Shown: piece by piece, positions 40,139-48,311 of the stretch
How the letters are laid out: each line of letters begins with the position of its first letter
Position numbering within the stretch: position 1 is the stretch's first letter
Source: JABJAG01 sp965222215
GTDB lineage: Bacteria > Pseudomonadota > Alphaproteobacteria > UBA6615
Length of the DNA stretch: 64,000 bases
Direction: 5' to 3'
Assembly (NCBI GenBank): GCA_965222215.1
Contig: OZ244931.1
Coordinates: forward strand, 744,001-808,000
Program-made: the position numbers and the translations under genes
The notes under the pieces: model-generated
Database searches by the model: none
What the model was told of the DNA's origin: nothing
Seen by the model: only the letters and a program-made list of their open reading frames with translations

Positions 40139-42114
40139 CGCACGACGAGGCCCCGGTTTCGAGGGTCGGAGGCTGGATTTTGATGGCTGGGTGCGTCCTC
40201 GCGACGCTGCCCGTGTTCGCGGCCTTTCTTCCGATCGACCTCGGAGTCCTGCCCCGTATCGAGCCGATGACGATGGTGCTTCACCTCGCGGCGGGAATTT
40301 GCGCGACGGGCCTGGCGATCAGTGCTTTTGCCGCCCGTGAGCGCGTCTCGTTTGCGGTCACACATCCGATGGTGTTTGCCGCGCTTTTTGTTGCGGCATG
40401 GACCCTCCTGATGGCGCCGTTTGTGGAATATCCCCTGCTTACCCTGCTCGGTGATCCCGCGTTCGGGGAAGCTGCGGTTCGATATCTTGTTCTGGCGGTC
40501 TTTTTCACGTCGGCGCTCGTCTTATCGTCGGATGAGAATCGGCGCCGTTTGCTACTGGCGATTGTGCTCGCGATATCGTTTTGGGCCCCCGTCGTGATGT
40601 ATTCGCTGGGACGCGAATTTTTCGTCAGTCTGGACCTGGTCGGATATTTTGCTGTTTCGGCAGCGGTTTCGGCATGGTTGTTGGCGGACGGACAGAAGCC
40701 CTGGCGACGATTGCTGCAAGCCTTCGCGGCGGGGTTACCGGCGCTTGTCCTTTCCTCAAATCATTCGATTGTCGTCATAACGCTCCTTGTGGCCCTCCCG
40801 GGTGCCGCGCTCGCGGGCTTTGTCGTCGCGCGGCACCCGGGTTGCTCGCGCAGTGTTCGCGTCCTGGTGGTGTTGGCGGTTGTTGCTGCGCCCCTTGTCG
40901 GGCTCTTGATGAAATGGGCCTTGCCGGAAGTGCTGGACGTGCCCTCGGTTCTGTCGCGCCATCTCCTCGATCAGGTGCTTTTTGCCGCGATCATGGATCG
41001 ACCTGGGATTGCCGCGGTGGGACAGGGCTGGGGCACGATCAACCTGACTTTCGACAATTATATGCTTGCCGCAGATGCTGTGATCTGGGATCGAAGCTGG
41101 GATCTGACCTTTCGCAATGTTTCTCATTCACACAGCATCTATGCCGAAGCGCTTTTCGGAGCGGGACTTCCGGCATCGATCGGCGTGGTGGCGCTCTATG
41201 CGTTGCCCGTCCTTGTGGTGAAGCGGGAATTCTTGCCGGTCGCCGTCTTTGCCGTACTGTCGATCTCCGGAGTGGGAGCCGTCGCCGCCGAAGCACCTTC
41301 GACGGTGGGTGCGGTAGCGTTTGCGCTCGCGTTTGCGGTTGTGCGCCCGTCGGTCCGCAATGCGCACGAACGCTTTCGATATGGCGGGCCGATGTTGGGA
41401 GCGGGGATACTGGTCTCTGCGCTGATGCTCATCTCATCGTCGGCCTGGCAGTTCCAATACTCGAATGACATACGCCAACGGATTGCGGACGTTCGCGTGA
41501 AGGGCGCGGCCAGCCCGTTTAGCTGCAATATTCATCCGCACAGTGCGTTGTATGCCGACATGGACCTGATTCAGTCGCTGATCGGGGTGTACCGTCCCGC
41601 TCTCGCAGATTCCGAGCAGGGCAAAGCTACGAGTCCCGAAACATTGCGCGAGATCGGGGCATATCTTTGTTCAGCGGAGGTTCGCGCCGTCGAGAGCGCT
41701 TCTCCGTCGCTCCAACTGGGACTGGAAACATTTCGTGGGAGCGTGGCTCTTGCGGAGGAAGATACTCCGCTCGCCGCGCACTACGCCTCCGTTCTGGAGG
41801 GATGGGCCGGAAAACTCGCGCGCGTGCTGACCGTAGCGCCCGGCAGGCCGGACATCGCGAATAGCTTCGTGACGGCCCGGATCAGGCAGGGAATGCCGCG
41901 ATCGGTTGAGTCGCTGGCGCAGGCGCTGCGCGAACGCAATCCCGATGACCCGGTCGCATTGTGGTATCTCGGATTGGCCGGATTACAGCTTCCCCGCTCG
42001 TACGAACGTGCGGAAAGCATGCGCATTCTTGAAAAAGCCCTAGACTTGGGGGTTCGCAAAACGCTCCCGATACCCCGGGAGGCTGTTGTGGCGATTGAAA
42101 ACGCATTGGAATGA
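40126..42114 (+). CDS. O-antigen ligase/polymerase-like membrane protein
   Basis: A 662-residue protein from a TTG at 40126 (GGAGGGA at 40114-40120 is correctly spaced; ATG 40183 is an alternative). About eleven transmembrane segments cover residues 15-430. The late loop SHSHSIYAEALFGAGLPASIGV matches the Wzy_C/WaaL signature, in which the His-rich loop is active. A cytoplasmic or periplasmic C-terminal tail (about 450-662) is helical, with TPR-like spacing. It probably joins or polymerises polysaccharide onto an acceptor, next to other glycan genes. Confidence 0.75.
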   Translation: MGEVAHDEAPVSRVGGWILMAGCVLATLPVFAAFLPIDLGVLPRIEPMTMVLHLAAGICATGLAISAFAARERVSFAVTHPMVFAALFVAAWTLLMAPFVEYPLLTLLGDPAFGEAAVRYLVLAVFFTSALVLSSDENRRRLLLAIVLAISFWAPVVMYSLGREFFVSLDLVGYFAVSAAVSAWLLADGQKPWRRLLQAFAAGLPALVLSSNHSIVVITLLVALPGAALAGFVVARHPGCSRSVRVLVVLAVVAAPLVGLLMKWALPEVLDVPSVLSRHLLDQVLFAAIMDRPGIAAVGQGWGTINLTFDNYMLAADAVIWDRSWDLTFRNVSHSHSIYAEALFGAGLPASIGVVALYALPVLVVKREFLPVAVFAVLSISGVGAVAAEAPSTVGAVAFALAFAVVRPSVRNAHERFRYGGPMLGAGILVSALMLISSSAWQFQYSNDIRQRIADVRVKGAASPFSCNIHPHSALYADMDLIQSLIGVYRPALADSEQGKATSPETLREIGAYLCSAEVRAVESASPSLQLGLETFRGSVALAEEDTPLAAHYASVLEGWAGKLARVLTVAPGRPDIANSFVTARIRQGMPRSVESLAQALRERNPDDPVALWYLGLAGLQLPRSYERAESMRILEKALDLGVRKTLPIPREAVVAIENALE

Positions 42115-42323
42115 CTGAAATCTTTAAAGCGCGAGAGGTATTCCGGTTAACCCTTGTTTTAGAGCCCTTACCTCAACGCTAACAATTGTTGCATTTTTGC
42201 ATCACCCGACTCGAACCTCCTCAAAAATGGGAATTTATCGGTTGTAAGAGTCGTTTGAGCCCCTTAAAAATTGCGGCTGATATCCGCGAGCGGGTCGTCG
42301 CTCGAATTTCTATGGGGTCACCA
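42115..42323. promoter_or_regulatory. intergenic region upstream of the beta-barrel gene
   Basis: About 209 bp with no supported gene. It contains AACAATTGTT (42181-42190), a 10-bp palindrome, in an A+T-rich stretch, and a TTTTTGCAT run (42193-42201). A promoter for the outer-membrane gene is expected here but no spacing-correct pair can be fixed. An in-frame ATG at 42312 sits 12 bases ahead of the chosen start. Confidence 0.4.
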
Positions 42324-43448
42324 ATGACTCAGTTAAGAACAGTTGTCCTGGCCAGTGCGCTCGCTTTCGGCCTTGCGTCGACTTCCGCCTTCGCGCAGAC
42401 CAACGAGAATACCGAGACATCGAACTCCGAAACGAACAGTCAGCAGACGCAGCAGTCTGCGACGACGGTTGTTACGGTCGTGACGAACGGCGCCGGTTTC
42501 TCGATCTCCGGCGGCGGCTTTGGTAGCGGCCCAGGCGGCGGTGGTAGCGGCCCAGGCGGCGGTGGCGGCACTCCCGGCGGTGTTCCCGGCGGCGGTGACC
42601 AGGACTCATTCCGTTTCGAACGTGACGGCATCCGCACGTCCCAGACCGGCGCGGCCGCCGGTGGTGTCGACGGAAAACTGGCGATCTGGGTCAACGGTGC
42701 CTACTCCACCTACGATCAGGACCAGGTCCAGATTCAGGCCGATGGCGATACATGGGCCGGCGGTGTCGGCGCGGACTGGCTGTTCTCCGACCGCTTTATC
42801 GGCGGCCTCGCGGTGAGCGGTTTCTTCAGTGATTCCACCCTGACGTTCAATAACGGTACGTTGGAGACCGAAGGCGTCGTCGCATCGCCCTACTTCGTCG
42901 CGATCCTTGGCCGAGACCGGAACTGGCTTCTGGATGGTGCCGTGGGTTACAGCGTTGCCGAGAACGACTCGACACGCGCGAACGGCACGGTCACCGCGAA
43001 TTACGATTCTGAATTCTGGTTCGCGTCCTCGAACCTGACGTATCAGTTCGTTCGTGGAAACTTCTCGTTCGCCCCGAAGGTTGGCCTTCTTTGGCTCGAC
43101 GCGAGCACGGACGGCTATACTGAAACAGGTGCGGGCGGCGTTGCCGTTCCGGCTGGCGACACCCAGCTTGGTCGCCTGAGCTTCGGTGGCCGGGTGACCT
43201 ACATCGCGAACCCGCGCTTTGCGCCGTACGTTTCGGTCATCGGCGAGTACGATTTCGAGACGGAGGAGTATAATTCCTTCGCTGCCGGCAACCGTCCTTC
43301 GGTGGAAGACACGGGTGCGACCGTTGGGCTGGGCGCGGCGTTCCAGCTGACGGATCGTACGTCGGGCACCCTGGAGGGCACCACGGCGTTGGGGCGCAGC
43401 GATTATTCGTCCTACACGCTGTCGGGTAATCTCCGGTTCAGCTTCTGA
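42324..43448 (+). CDS. outer-membrane beta-barrel protein (autotransporter-domain-like)
   Basis: A 374-residue protein from ATG 42324. Signal peptide VVLASALAFGLASTSAFAQ, then a Ser/Thr/Gln-rich stretch and a Gly/Pro-rich linker with two exact 21-base units (42522-42563; G-S-G-P-G-G-G). A beta-barrel of about 230 residues follows: amphipathic strands such as GKLAIWVNGAYSTYD, DRNWLLDGAVGYSVAEN and FAPKVGLLWLDAS, ending in NLRFSF, a C-terminal Phe typical of BAM substrates. It is a surface protein of unknown role. A strong terminator follows directly. Confidence 0.85.
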   Translation: MTQLRTVVLASALAFGLASTSAFAQTNENTETSNSETNSQQTQQSATTVVTVVTNGAGFSISGGGFGSGPGGGGSGPGGGGGTPGGVPGGGDQDSFRFERDGIRTSQTGAAAGGVDGKLAIWVNGAYSTYDQDQVQIQADGDTWAGGVGADWLFSDRFIGGLAVSGFFSDSTLTFNNGTLETEGVVASPYFVAILGRDRNWLLDGAVGYSVAENDSTRANGTVTANYDSEFWFASSNLTYQFVRGNFSFAPKVGLLWLDASTDGYTETGAGGVAVPAGDTQLGRLSFGGRVTYIANPRFAPYVSVIGEYDFETEEYNSFAAGNRPSVEDTGATVGLGAAFQLTDRTSGTLEGTTALGRSDYSSYTLSGNLRFSF

Positions 43449-43454
43449 TCTGAC

Positions 43455-44345
43455 ATGCATCCAATCCGATGCCGAAAGGCCCGCCCGGCTGGGCGGGCCT
43501 TTTTTCTTTTGCTGCTGTTTCCGCTCCTGGTCGCCTGCGAGTCGGTGAGTGGAGTTGTTAGCGAGCGCGATGAAATTGCCGATCGCGTCGCGCGCTCCGG
43601 CGACCTCACGAAGTTTTTCATCGATACCGGCAAGTTCGAGCTTGCCGGGTATCGCCGTTTCTCGAATACATCAGATCCCACCGTCTCGATCTATATCGAA
43701 GGCGATGGCCTCGCATTCCTGAGCGCCAATGTCATATCGCGGGACCCGAGCCCGCGCGACCCTGTCAGTCTGAGACTGGCGGCGCGGGATCCATCGGCAA
43801 ACGTCGCCTATCTTGCGAGACCTTGTCAGTACGTTGGTGCGAAAAATCGTCCCGAGTGCGACTTTACGTTCTGGACCAACGGGCGTTTTGCGCCCGAAGT
43901 CGTGCAGGAAACGAATGTCGCTGTCGACGCCATCGTTCGCGCGTCCGGCGCGCGAGGCGTTCGTCTATACGGCTATTCCGGCGGCGGCGTCGTGGCGGCG
44001 CTTGTGGCGAGCCTGCGCTCCGATGTCGACTTGCTGGTCACGTTCGCGTCGCCGCTCGACCACGCCGAGTGGACCCGCATCAAACGCTTCACGCCGCTGG
44101 ACCGCTCCTTGAGCCCGATGAACCGTTTGCGCGAACTGGCGAAGGTTCCTCAGGTTCACTATTGGGGAGAGGATGACGATGTGGTGCCATTGCCCGCTGT
44201 TCAACGGTATGCTGAAGCGCTCTTGCGAGCTGGGGGCAACCCCAAGGTCGTGAAACTCCATGATGTCGGTCATCGGTGCTGCTGGCACGACCTCTGGCCG
44301 GACCTTGGACCCGTCGGCACGCCAACCCCCGCAGCATCACGTTAA
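43455..44345 (+). CDS. alpha/beta-hydrolase lipoprotein
   Basis: A 296-residue protein from ATG 43455, six bases after the barrel stop. Signal peptide with lipobox LLVAC (GRAFFLLLLFPLLVACES; Cys28). The hydrolase domain has the nucleophile Ser175 in YGYSGGGVVAAL, then an acid near YWGEDDDVVPL and a His in DVGHRCCWHD. It is likely an esterase or lipase at the outer membrane. The codons for its signal peptide contain the terminator hairpin of the barrel gene, and no ribosome binding site is seen, so its expression may depend on read-through of that terminator. Confidence 0.75.
   Translation: MHPIRCRKARPAGRAFFLLLLFPLLVACESVSGVVSERDEIADRVARSGDLTKFFIDTGKFELAGYRRFSNTSDPTVSIYIEGDGLAFLSANVISRDPSPRDPVSLRLAARDPSANVAYLARPCQYVGAKNRPECDFTFWTNGRFAPEVVQETNVAVDAIVRASGARGVRLYGYSGGGVVAALVASLRSDVDLLVTFASPLDHAEWTRIKRFTPLDRSLSPMNRLRELAKVPQVHYWGEDDDVVPLPAVQRYAEALLRAGGNPKVVKLHDVGHRCCWHDLWPDLGPVGTPTPAASR
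43477..43505 (+). terminator. intrinsic terminator embedded in a signal-peptide coding sequence
   Basis: Arms AGGCCCGCCC (43477-43486) and GGGCGGGCCT (43491-43500) make a perfect 10-bp stem with loop GGCT and a run of T to 43505. It closes the barrel gene yet lies inside codons 8-17 of the hydrolase lipoprotein. Confidence 0.92.
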
Positions 44346-44415
44346 TCTGACGTCTGGGTGCCGGTGACCCGTCTCGCCAATTGACCAACCCGGCGCACGC
44401 GAGCGATTCTGACGC

Positions 44416-45426
44416 ATGGAACCCACTTCGGAAAATCCGAAACCATCGCTGATCCGCGATTGGCCGCAGGACGAAGAGGTCCGGGCGGACCCGTTGCGTG
44501 CGAGTGGGACGCGCGTTTCGGTTGTTATCGTGAACTACAACACGGGTTCGCTCCTTGCACAGGTTGTCGAGAGCGTCTTTGGCCAGAGTCTTGCGCCGTT
44601 CGAGTGCATCGTCGTCGACAATGCTTCAAGCGACGGCAGTATTGCGTATCTCCGCAGCGAGTTCTCCGATCCGCGGCTACATGTCATTGAGTGCGAATCG
44701 AACTCTGGATTCGCGGCTGGCTGTAACCGGGGAATATCAGAAAGCACCGGAGACTTTGTGCTGCTTTTGAACCCCGACTGTTTTCTCGAGCCCGGGGCTT
44801 TGAAACGGCTGGTTGCGGAGTTTCGGACAGATCGGGAGATCGGGGCTGTCGGACCGCTCATTTTGAACATGGATGGGAGCGAGCAGCGCGGCGGCCGGCG
44901 CGACATCCCGACCCCCTGGCAGATTTTCTGTGTCGGCCTCGGGCTACATCTCCTGATGCCAAATCATCCCCGGTTTCGAAGCTTCAACCGGGCCGGTGAC
45001 GAGATACCGGATCGTCCCGTCCAGGTGCAAAGCGTTTCCGGTGCCTGCCTGCTGATACGACATGAAACGCTGGAGAGCGTAGGTTTTCTGGACGACCGCT
45101 ACTTTATGCATTTCGAGGATCTCGACTGGTGCCTGCGTGCCGGCAAGTCCGGATGGAGGATCCAGTTCGTGCCCGATGCTGTCGCGTATCATGTCGGAGG
45201 TGTAAGCGGCCGGAATCGGCCCTACCGGGTCGAGGCCCACAAGCATGCGTCGCTGATCCGTTTCGTGCGCACGAATTTCGTGAGCTACTACCCTTCGGTA
45301 TTCATCGTAGTTGTGTCCATGATTGTCTGTGCGCGTTGGCTGACAGTCGTCGCCCGCATGGTGATTCTCGGGAAGTCCGGCAGGCGGAAAGGATGGTACA
45401 ATTTCTTTGTTAGTTCCGAGAAGTGA
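44416..45426 (+). CDS. glycosyltransferase family 2 (rhamnosyltransferase-like)
   Basis: A 336-residue GT-A enzyme. VSVVIVNYNTGSLLAQVVESVFGQ and IVVDNASSDGS are the donor-site start, NSGFAAGCNRGISESTGDFVLLLNPDCFL carries the metal-binding N-P-D, and DDRYFMHFEDLDWCLRAGKSGWRI is the catalytic loop. The pattern matches dTDP-rhamnosyltransferases (WbbL type). The C-terminal helix (YPSVFIVVVSMIVCARWLT) may bind the membrane. First gene of the 44-48 kb glycan block. Confidence 0.9.
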   Translation: MEPTSENPKPSLIRDWPQDEEVRADPLRASGTRVSVVIVNYNTGSLLAQVVESVFGQSLAPFECIVVDNASSDGSIAYLRSEFSDPRLHVIECESNSGFAAGCNRGISESTGDFVLLLNPDCFLEPGALKRLVAEFRTDREIGAVGPLILNMDGSEQRGGRRDIPTPWQIFCVGLGLHLLMPNHPRFRSFNRAGDEIPDRPVQVQSVSGACLLIRHETLESVGFLDDRYFMHFEDLDWCLRAGKSGWRIQFVPDAVAYHVGGVSGRNRPYRVEAHKHASLIRFVRTNFVSYYPSVFIVVVSMIVCARWLTVVARMVILGKSGRRKGWYNFFVSSEK

Positions 45427-45450
45427 CAACATGAAATAGGCAAAGGCCGC

Positions 45451-46797
45451 ATGGCAGTGTTCAAAGGCTCCGAATCACTTGCCCCGATTCACCGGTTGGT
45501 AGGCGCCGTGCGTTTGTGCCGGTCAGCGGCGCTATACCGCTATACAGACAACCGTTGGAAAGGGCCTCTTTTCTTTTTTGTCTCGATCCTGGACGTCGCG
45601 GCTTATGCGTCCGTCCTGTATGTTGTGGCCGGCACAATCCGTGGGTTGGGAGGGGTCGACCGTTTTGTCCCGATGCTTATCGGGTTGTTGGCAATCCGCT
45701 GGTCGTTCGATTGCGCCATGCAGGCATCGCGCAACGCGCATGCCGGACATCTCTTCAAGCCTTACTTTGCGCGGCCGTTTACAATGGCCGTAATGGTTGC
45801 CGTAGCGGGACCCTCAATGATCTTTGGTGTCGCGGCGCTGATCCTGACGGGGGGGCTTGTCCTGTCCGTGCGTGCGCCAGCCGATCTCGGGCACATGCTC
45901 GGCTGGGGCAGCTTTATCGCGCTTGTGCAGTTGTTATGGAACTGCGTCCTGGCACTAACGGTCATTCATTTGCGGTTGCGCCGGTTCCTGTTGTCCGAAA
46001 CACCGATTTTTCTGGGTTTTCTGGGATTGCTGGTCGTGTCCCCCGTCGCCTATCAGTTCAGCGACATACCGTCCGCCGCAGGCCATATGCTCACCAGCCT
46101 AAACCCGATGGCGCATTTGATCGCCGGTTACCAGAATTCTTTCTGGTACATTCAGGGTGTAAGTCTTGAGGTGATCCCGCTCTCTGTCTTGTTGGCCGTT
46201 GTCCTCATCGTTGCGCTGGGCCGCTCGTTGCGCCGTATCCCCGAGCCTGCTTTCGGTCAGTCTGACGAGGTGCAGAGCTGTCTGGTCTGGGACGGGAGCC
46301 ACTGGTCCGATGCCCAGAACTCTCCGGAGAGAGATACGAGAGCGCAATTTTCCCGCTGGCAGGGAGACCTTCCCTGGATGACCGGTGCAAACCTGTTCTA
46401 CCTAATCGACAATGCCCCCGGCCCACGCCGCTGGAGAGCGGAGATGTTTGCGGCGTTTGCCAATACGTCCGACAGTGATCGGTTGCTGACAACGCCGCTG
46501 CCACTCCTATCCCAGACCAACCGGGACCGCCTGTGCCTTGTGACAGCTCTCGGAGCCACGAGATCGTCCCGCGGCGGTCAAGACAATGTGGTCCAGCTGC
46601 GTTCTGTGGGGCGAGATGCAATTATTCTCGACGGCCTCGTGGATCACGCCGGTCCGAGAGAGTTGGGGGTGTTCTGTACGATCGTAAAGTCCGTTTCCGA
46701 GGACACCCTGTTTCTGGTTACCTACCGAAATCTCACGGCCTCGATGCTGGAGAACATCAGCGCGGATGCCGCGCGCAATGCCAGCGCGAAAATGTAG
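45451..46797 (+). CDS. ABC-2-type permease with a fused, apparently degenerate ATPase-like domain
   Basis: A 448-residue protein. Residues about 1-265 have six transmembrane segments and the polysaccharide exporter (KpsM/TagG-type) end LTSLNPMAHLIAGYQNSFWY. Residues about 270-448 are soluble. Part of this region reads like the second half of an ABC ATPase: PLLSQTNRDRLCLVTALGA resembles the signature helix (LSGGQRQRLALARAL), DAIILDGLVDHAGPRE the Walker B and D-loop (ILDEP with Glu changed to Gly), and DTLFLVTYRNL the switch strand (VTHR with His changed to Tyr). Walker A is missing. The ATPase-like reading is an inference. No intact partner ATPase gene is nearby. Confidence 0.6.
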   Translation: MAVFKGSESLAPIHRLVGAVRLCRSAALYRYTDNRWKGPLFFFVSILDVAAYASVLYVVAGTIRGLGGVDRFVPMLIGLLAIRWSFDCAMQASRNAHAGHLFKPYFARPFTMAVMVAVAGPSMIFGVAALILTGGLVLSVRAPADLGHMLGWGSFIALVQLLWNCVLALTVIHLRLRRFLLSETPIFLGFLGLLVVSPVAYQFSDIPSAAGHMLTSLNPMAHLIAGYQNSFWYIQGVSLEVIPLSVLLAVVLIVALGRSLRRIPEPAFGQSDEVQSCLVWDGSHWSDAQNSPERDTRAQFSRWQGDLPWMTGANLFYLIDNAPGPRRWRAEMFAAFANTSDSDRLLTTPLPLLSQTNRDRLCLVTALGATRSSRGGQDNVVQLRSVGRDAIILDGLVDHAGPRELGVFCTIVKSVSEDTLFLVTYRNLTASMLENISADAARNASAKM

Positions 46798-46832
46798 GTG
46801 GCGGGCCGCCGGCTCTGCGGGCCTGAAGACCG

Positions 46833-47687
46833 GTGTCAAAGTTTTCCATCTCTAAACTCAAGAAACTCGTTAGCCGGATGACCGACCTTTACCCGCTCGT
46901 TTCGCTTATTGTCAGGACCGAAGGTCGGCGCAAGGCCTATCTCGCGGATGCGATACAGTCTGCAGTCGCGCAGACATATCGCCCGCTCGAGATCGTTGTC
47001 GTCGAGGATGGCAGCCGCCGCCTCGCGGACGGCATAAAGGCACATGGCGCCGATACGGATGCCGCGCTGATTCACGTCCCGGTTCCCAAGTCGGGGCGCA
47101 GTGCGGCCGGCAATGCCGGCCTGGCGGCGTGTACGGGCACGTATGTCGGGTTTCTGGACGAGGACGACCTGCTCCTGCCGGAACATGTCGAAAGCCTGCT
47201 CGGTGTCTTGCAGAGCAATGCGCGCGGGTGCGCTGCCTATGCGGCGGCGCGGATGGTCGCCACACCGGGCCTCGTCGCGGGTCGGCACCCTTCCGCAGAC
47301 CGGACGATGGGCATAATGGCCGACCGGGAGTTTTCCCGTGCGGCGTTGTGGGCGGAGAACTATCTGCCGATCCAGTCCGTCCTTTTCCCCCGTTCGCTCT
47401 ACGAGGAGCAGGGTGGGTTCGACGAAGCGCTCGCGTATTTCGAGGACTGGGATCTGTGGCTTCGTTACAGCCGCGTGTGTCCCTTTGTGCGGGTCAATGC
47501 GGTCACGTCGGTGTTTCGTATCCCGGCGGAGCGAAAGATTCGCCGTGCGCGAAGTGCCGAGCATGCCACCGCTCTACCGTATCTGCGCGCGAAACATGCG
47601 AACGAAGAAGGACCGACGCCTGCCGTCCGGTCCGGCAAAGCGACATCGTTTTTTGTGCGTCTGTCCCGGAAGATGCGCTTTTCATAA
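46833..47687 (+). CDS. glycosyltransferase family 2
   Basis: A 284-residue GT-A enzyme starting with GTG at 46833. YPLVSLIVRTEGRRKAYLADAIQSAVAQTYRPLEIVVVEDGS is the N-terminal donor site, AAGNAGLAACTGTYVGFLDEDDLLLPEHV carries the DED metal motif, and EDWDLWLRYSRV the catalytic ED. It probably adds a sugar to the cell-surface glycan. It converges with the NUDIX gene, whose stop lies 24 bases downstream. Confidence 0.88.
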   Translation: MSKFSISKLKKLVSRMTDLYPLVSLIVRTEGRRKAYLADAIQSAVAQTYRPLEIVVVEDGSRRLADGIKAHGADTDAALIHVPVPKSGRSAAGNAGLAACTGTYVGFLDEDDLLLPEHVESLLGVLQSNARGCAAYAAARMVATPGLVAGRHPSADRTMGIMADREFSRAALWAENYLPIQSVLFPRSLYEEQGGFDEALAYFEDWDLWLRYSRVCPFVRVNAVTSVFRIPAERKIRRARSAEHATALPYLRAKHANEEGPTPAVRSGKATSFFVRLSRKMRFS

Positions 47688-47711
47688 GCCGGATGCGACG
47701 ACGGGTGAGGG

Positions 47712-48311
47712 TCAGGCCCACTTCTGCCGAAGGGCATCGCGGTTCAGCAGGAGCCACTGCAGACAGATGATCGTCAGCGCGTAGCCAATGGTCCCGTTTC
47801 GCAGCATGGACTCCGCCTCGCCCAGTTTGAGGACGCGCGCCCGGATATCCTCCCCTTCCTGGCGGTTGCCGAAGATGCCCTCCTTCCCGCGGACGTCGAT
47901 CCGCCCGCAGAAGCACGTCACGTGCTCGGTCGTGTAGCCGGGGCTGACCAGGTATTCGGTGATCGGTTCCAGATCGCTGATCTCGCAACCGGCTTCCTCG
48001 CGCATCTCCGTCCGCGCGGCGTCCATGATGCTCTGGCCGTCCTCGATCATTCCGGACACAGGTTCGAGTTGCCATGCGGGACGGCCCGACACATGCGCGC
48101 CCGGACGGAACTGCTCGACCAGCAGAACGCGGTCGAGGGCCGGGTCGTAGGGAAGCACGGCGACCGCATCGCGGTGAACGAGGACTTCGCGCTCGAGCGT
48201 GTCGCTCCATCCGCCGTCGTGCAGCGCGCAGCTGAAATTCAGGATCTCGAGCCGGTTGAACCCATCGAAGGCCGTATCCCGGCGGATGATCCGGACGCGC
48301 GGGTCATCCAT
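47712..48311 (-). CDS. NUDIX hydrolase (ADP-ribose pyrophosphatase-like)
   Basis: A 199-residue protein. The Nudix box reads GMIEDGQSIMDAARTEMREEAGCEIS (G-x5-E-x7-REUxEE pattern complete). FNRLEILNFSCALHDGGWSDTLEREVLVHRDAVAVLPYDP and QFRPGAHVSGRPAWQLEPVSG match the ADP-ribose pyrophosphatase/sugar-nucleotide type. ATG 48311 overlaps the stop of the epimerase gene, indicating translational coupling. It may remove nucleotide-sugar by-products in this glycan cluster. Confidence 0.88.
   Translation of the reverse strand: MDDPRVRIIRRDTAFDGFNRLEILNFSCALHDGGWSDTLEREVLVHRDAVAVLPYDPALDRVLLVEQFRPGAHVSGRPAWQLEPVSGMIEDGQSIMDAARTEMREEAGCEISDLEPITEYLVSPGYTTEHVTCFCGRIDVRGKEGIFGNRQEGEDIRARVLKLGEAESMLRNGTIGYALTIICLQWLLLNRDALRQKWA

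Noticed and set aside
42522..42563. Short tandem repeat as a possible CRISPR or mobile repeat
   Set aside because: Two 21-base units in frame encode a Gly/Pro/Ser linker of the barrel protein; there are no spacers.
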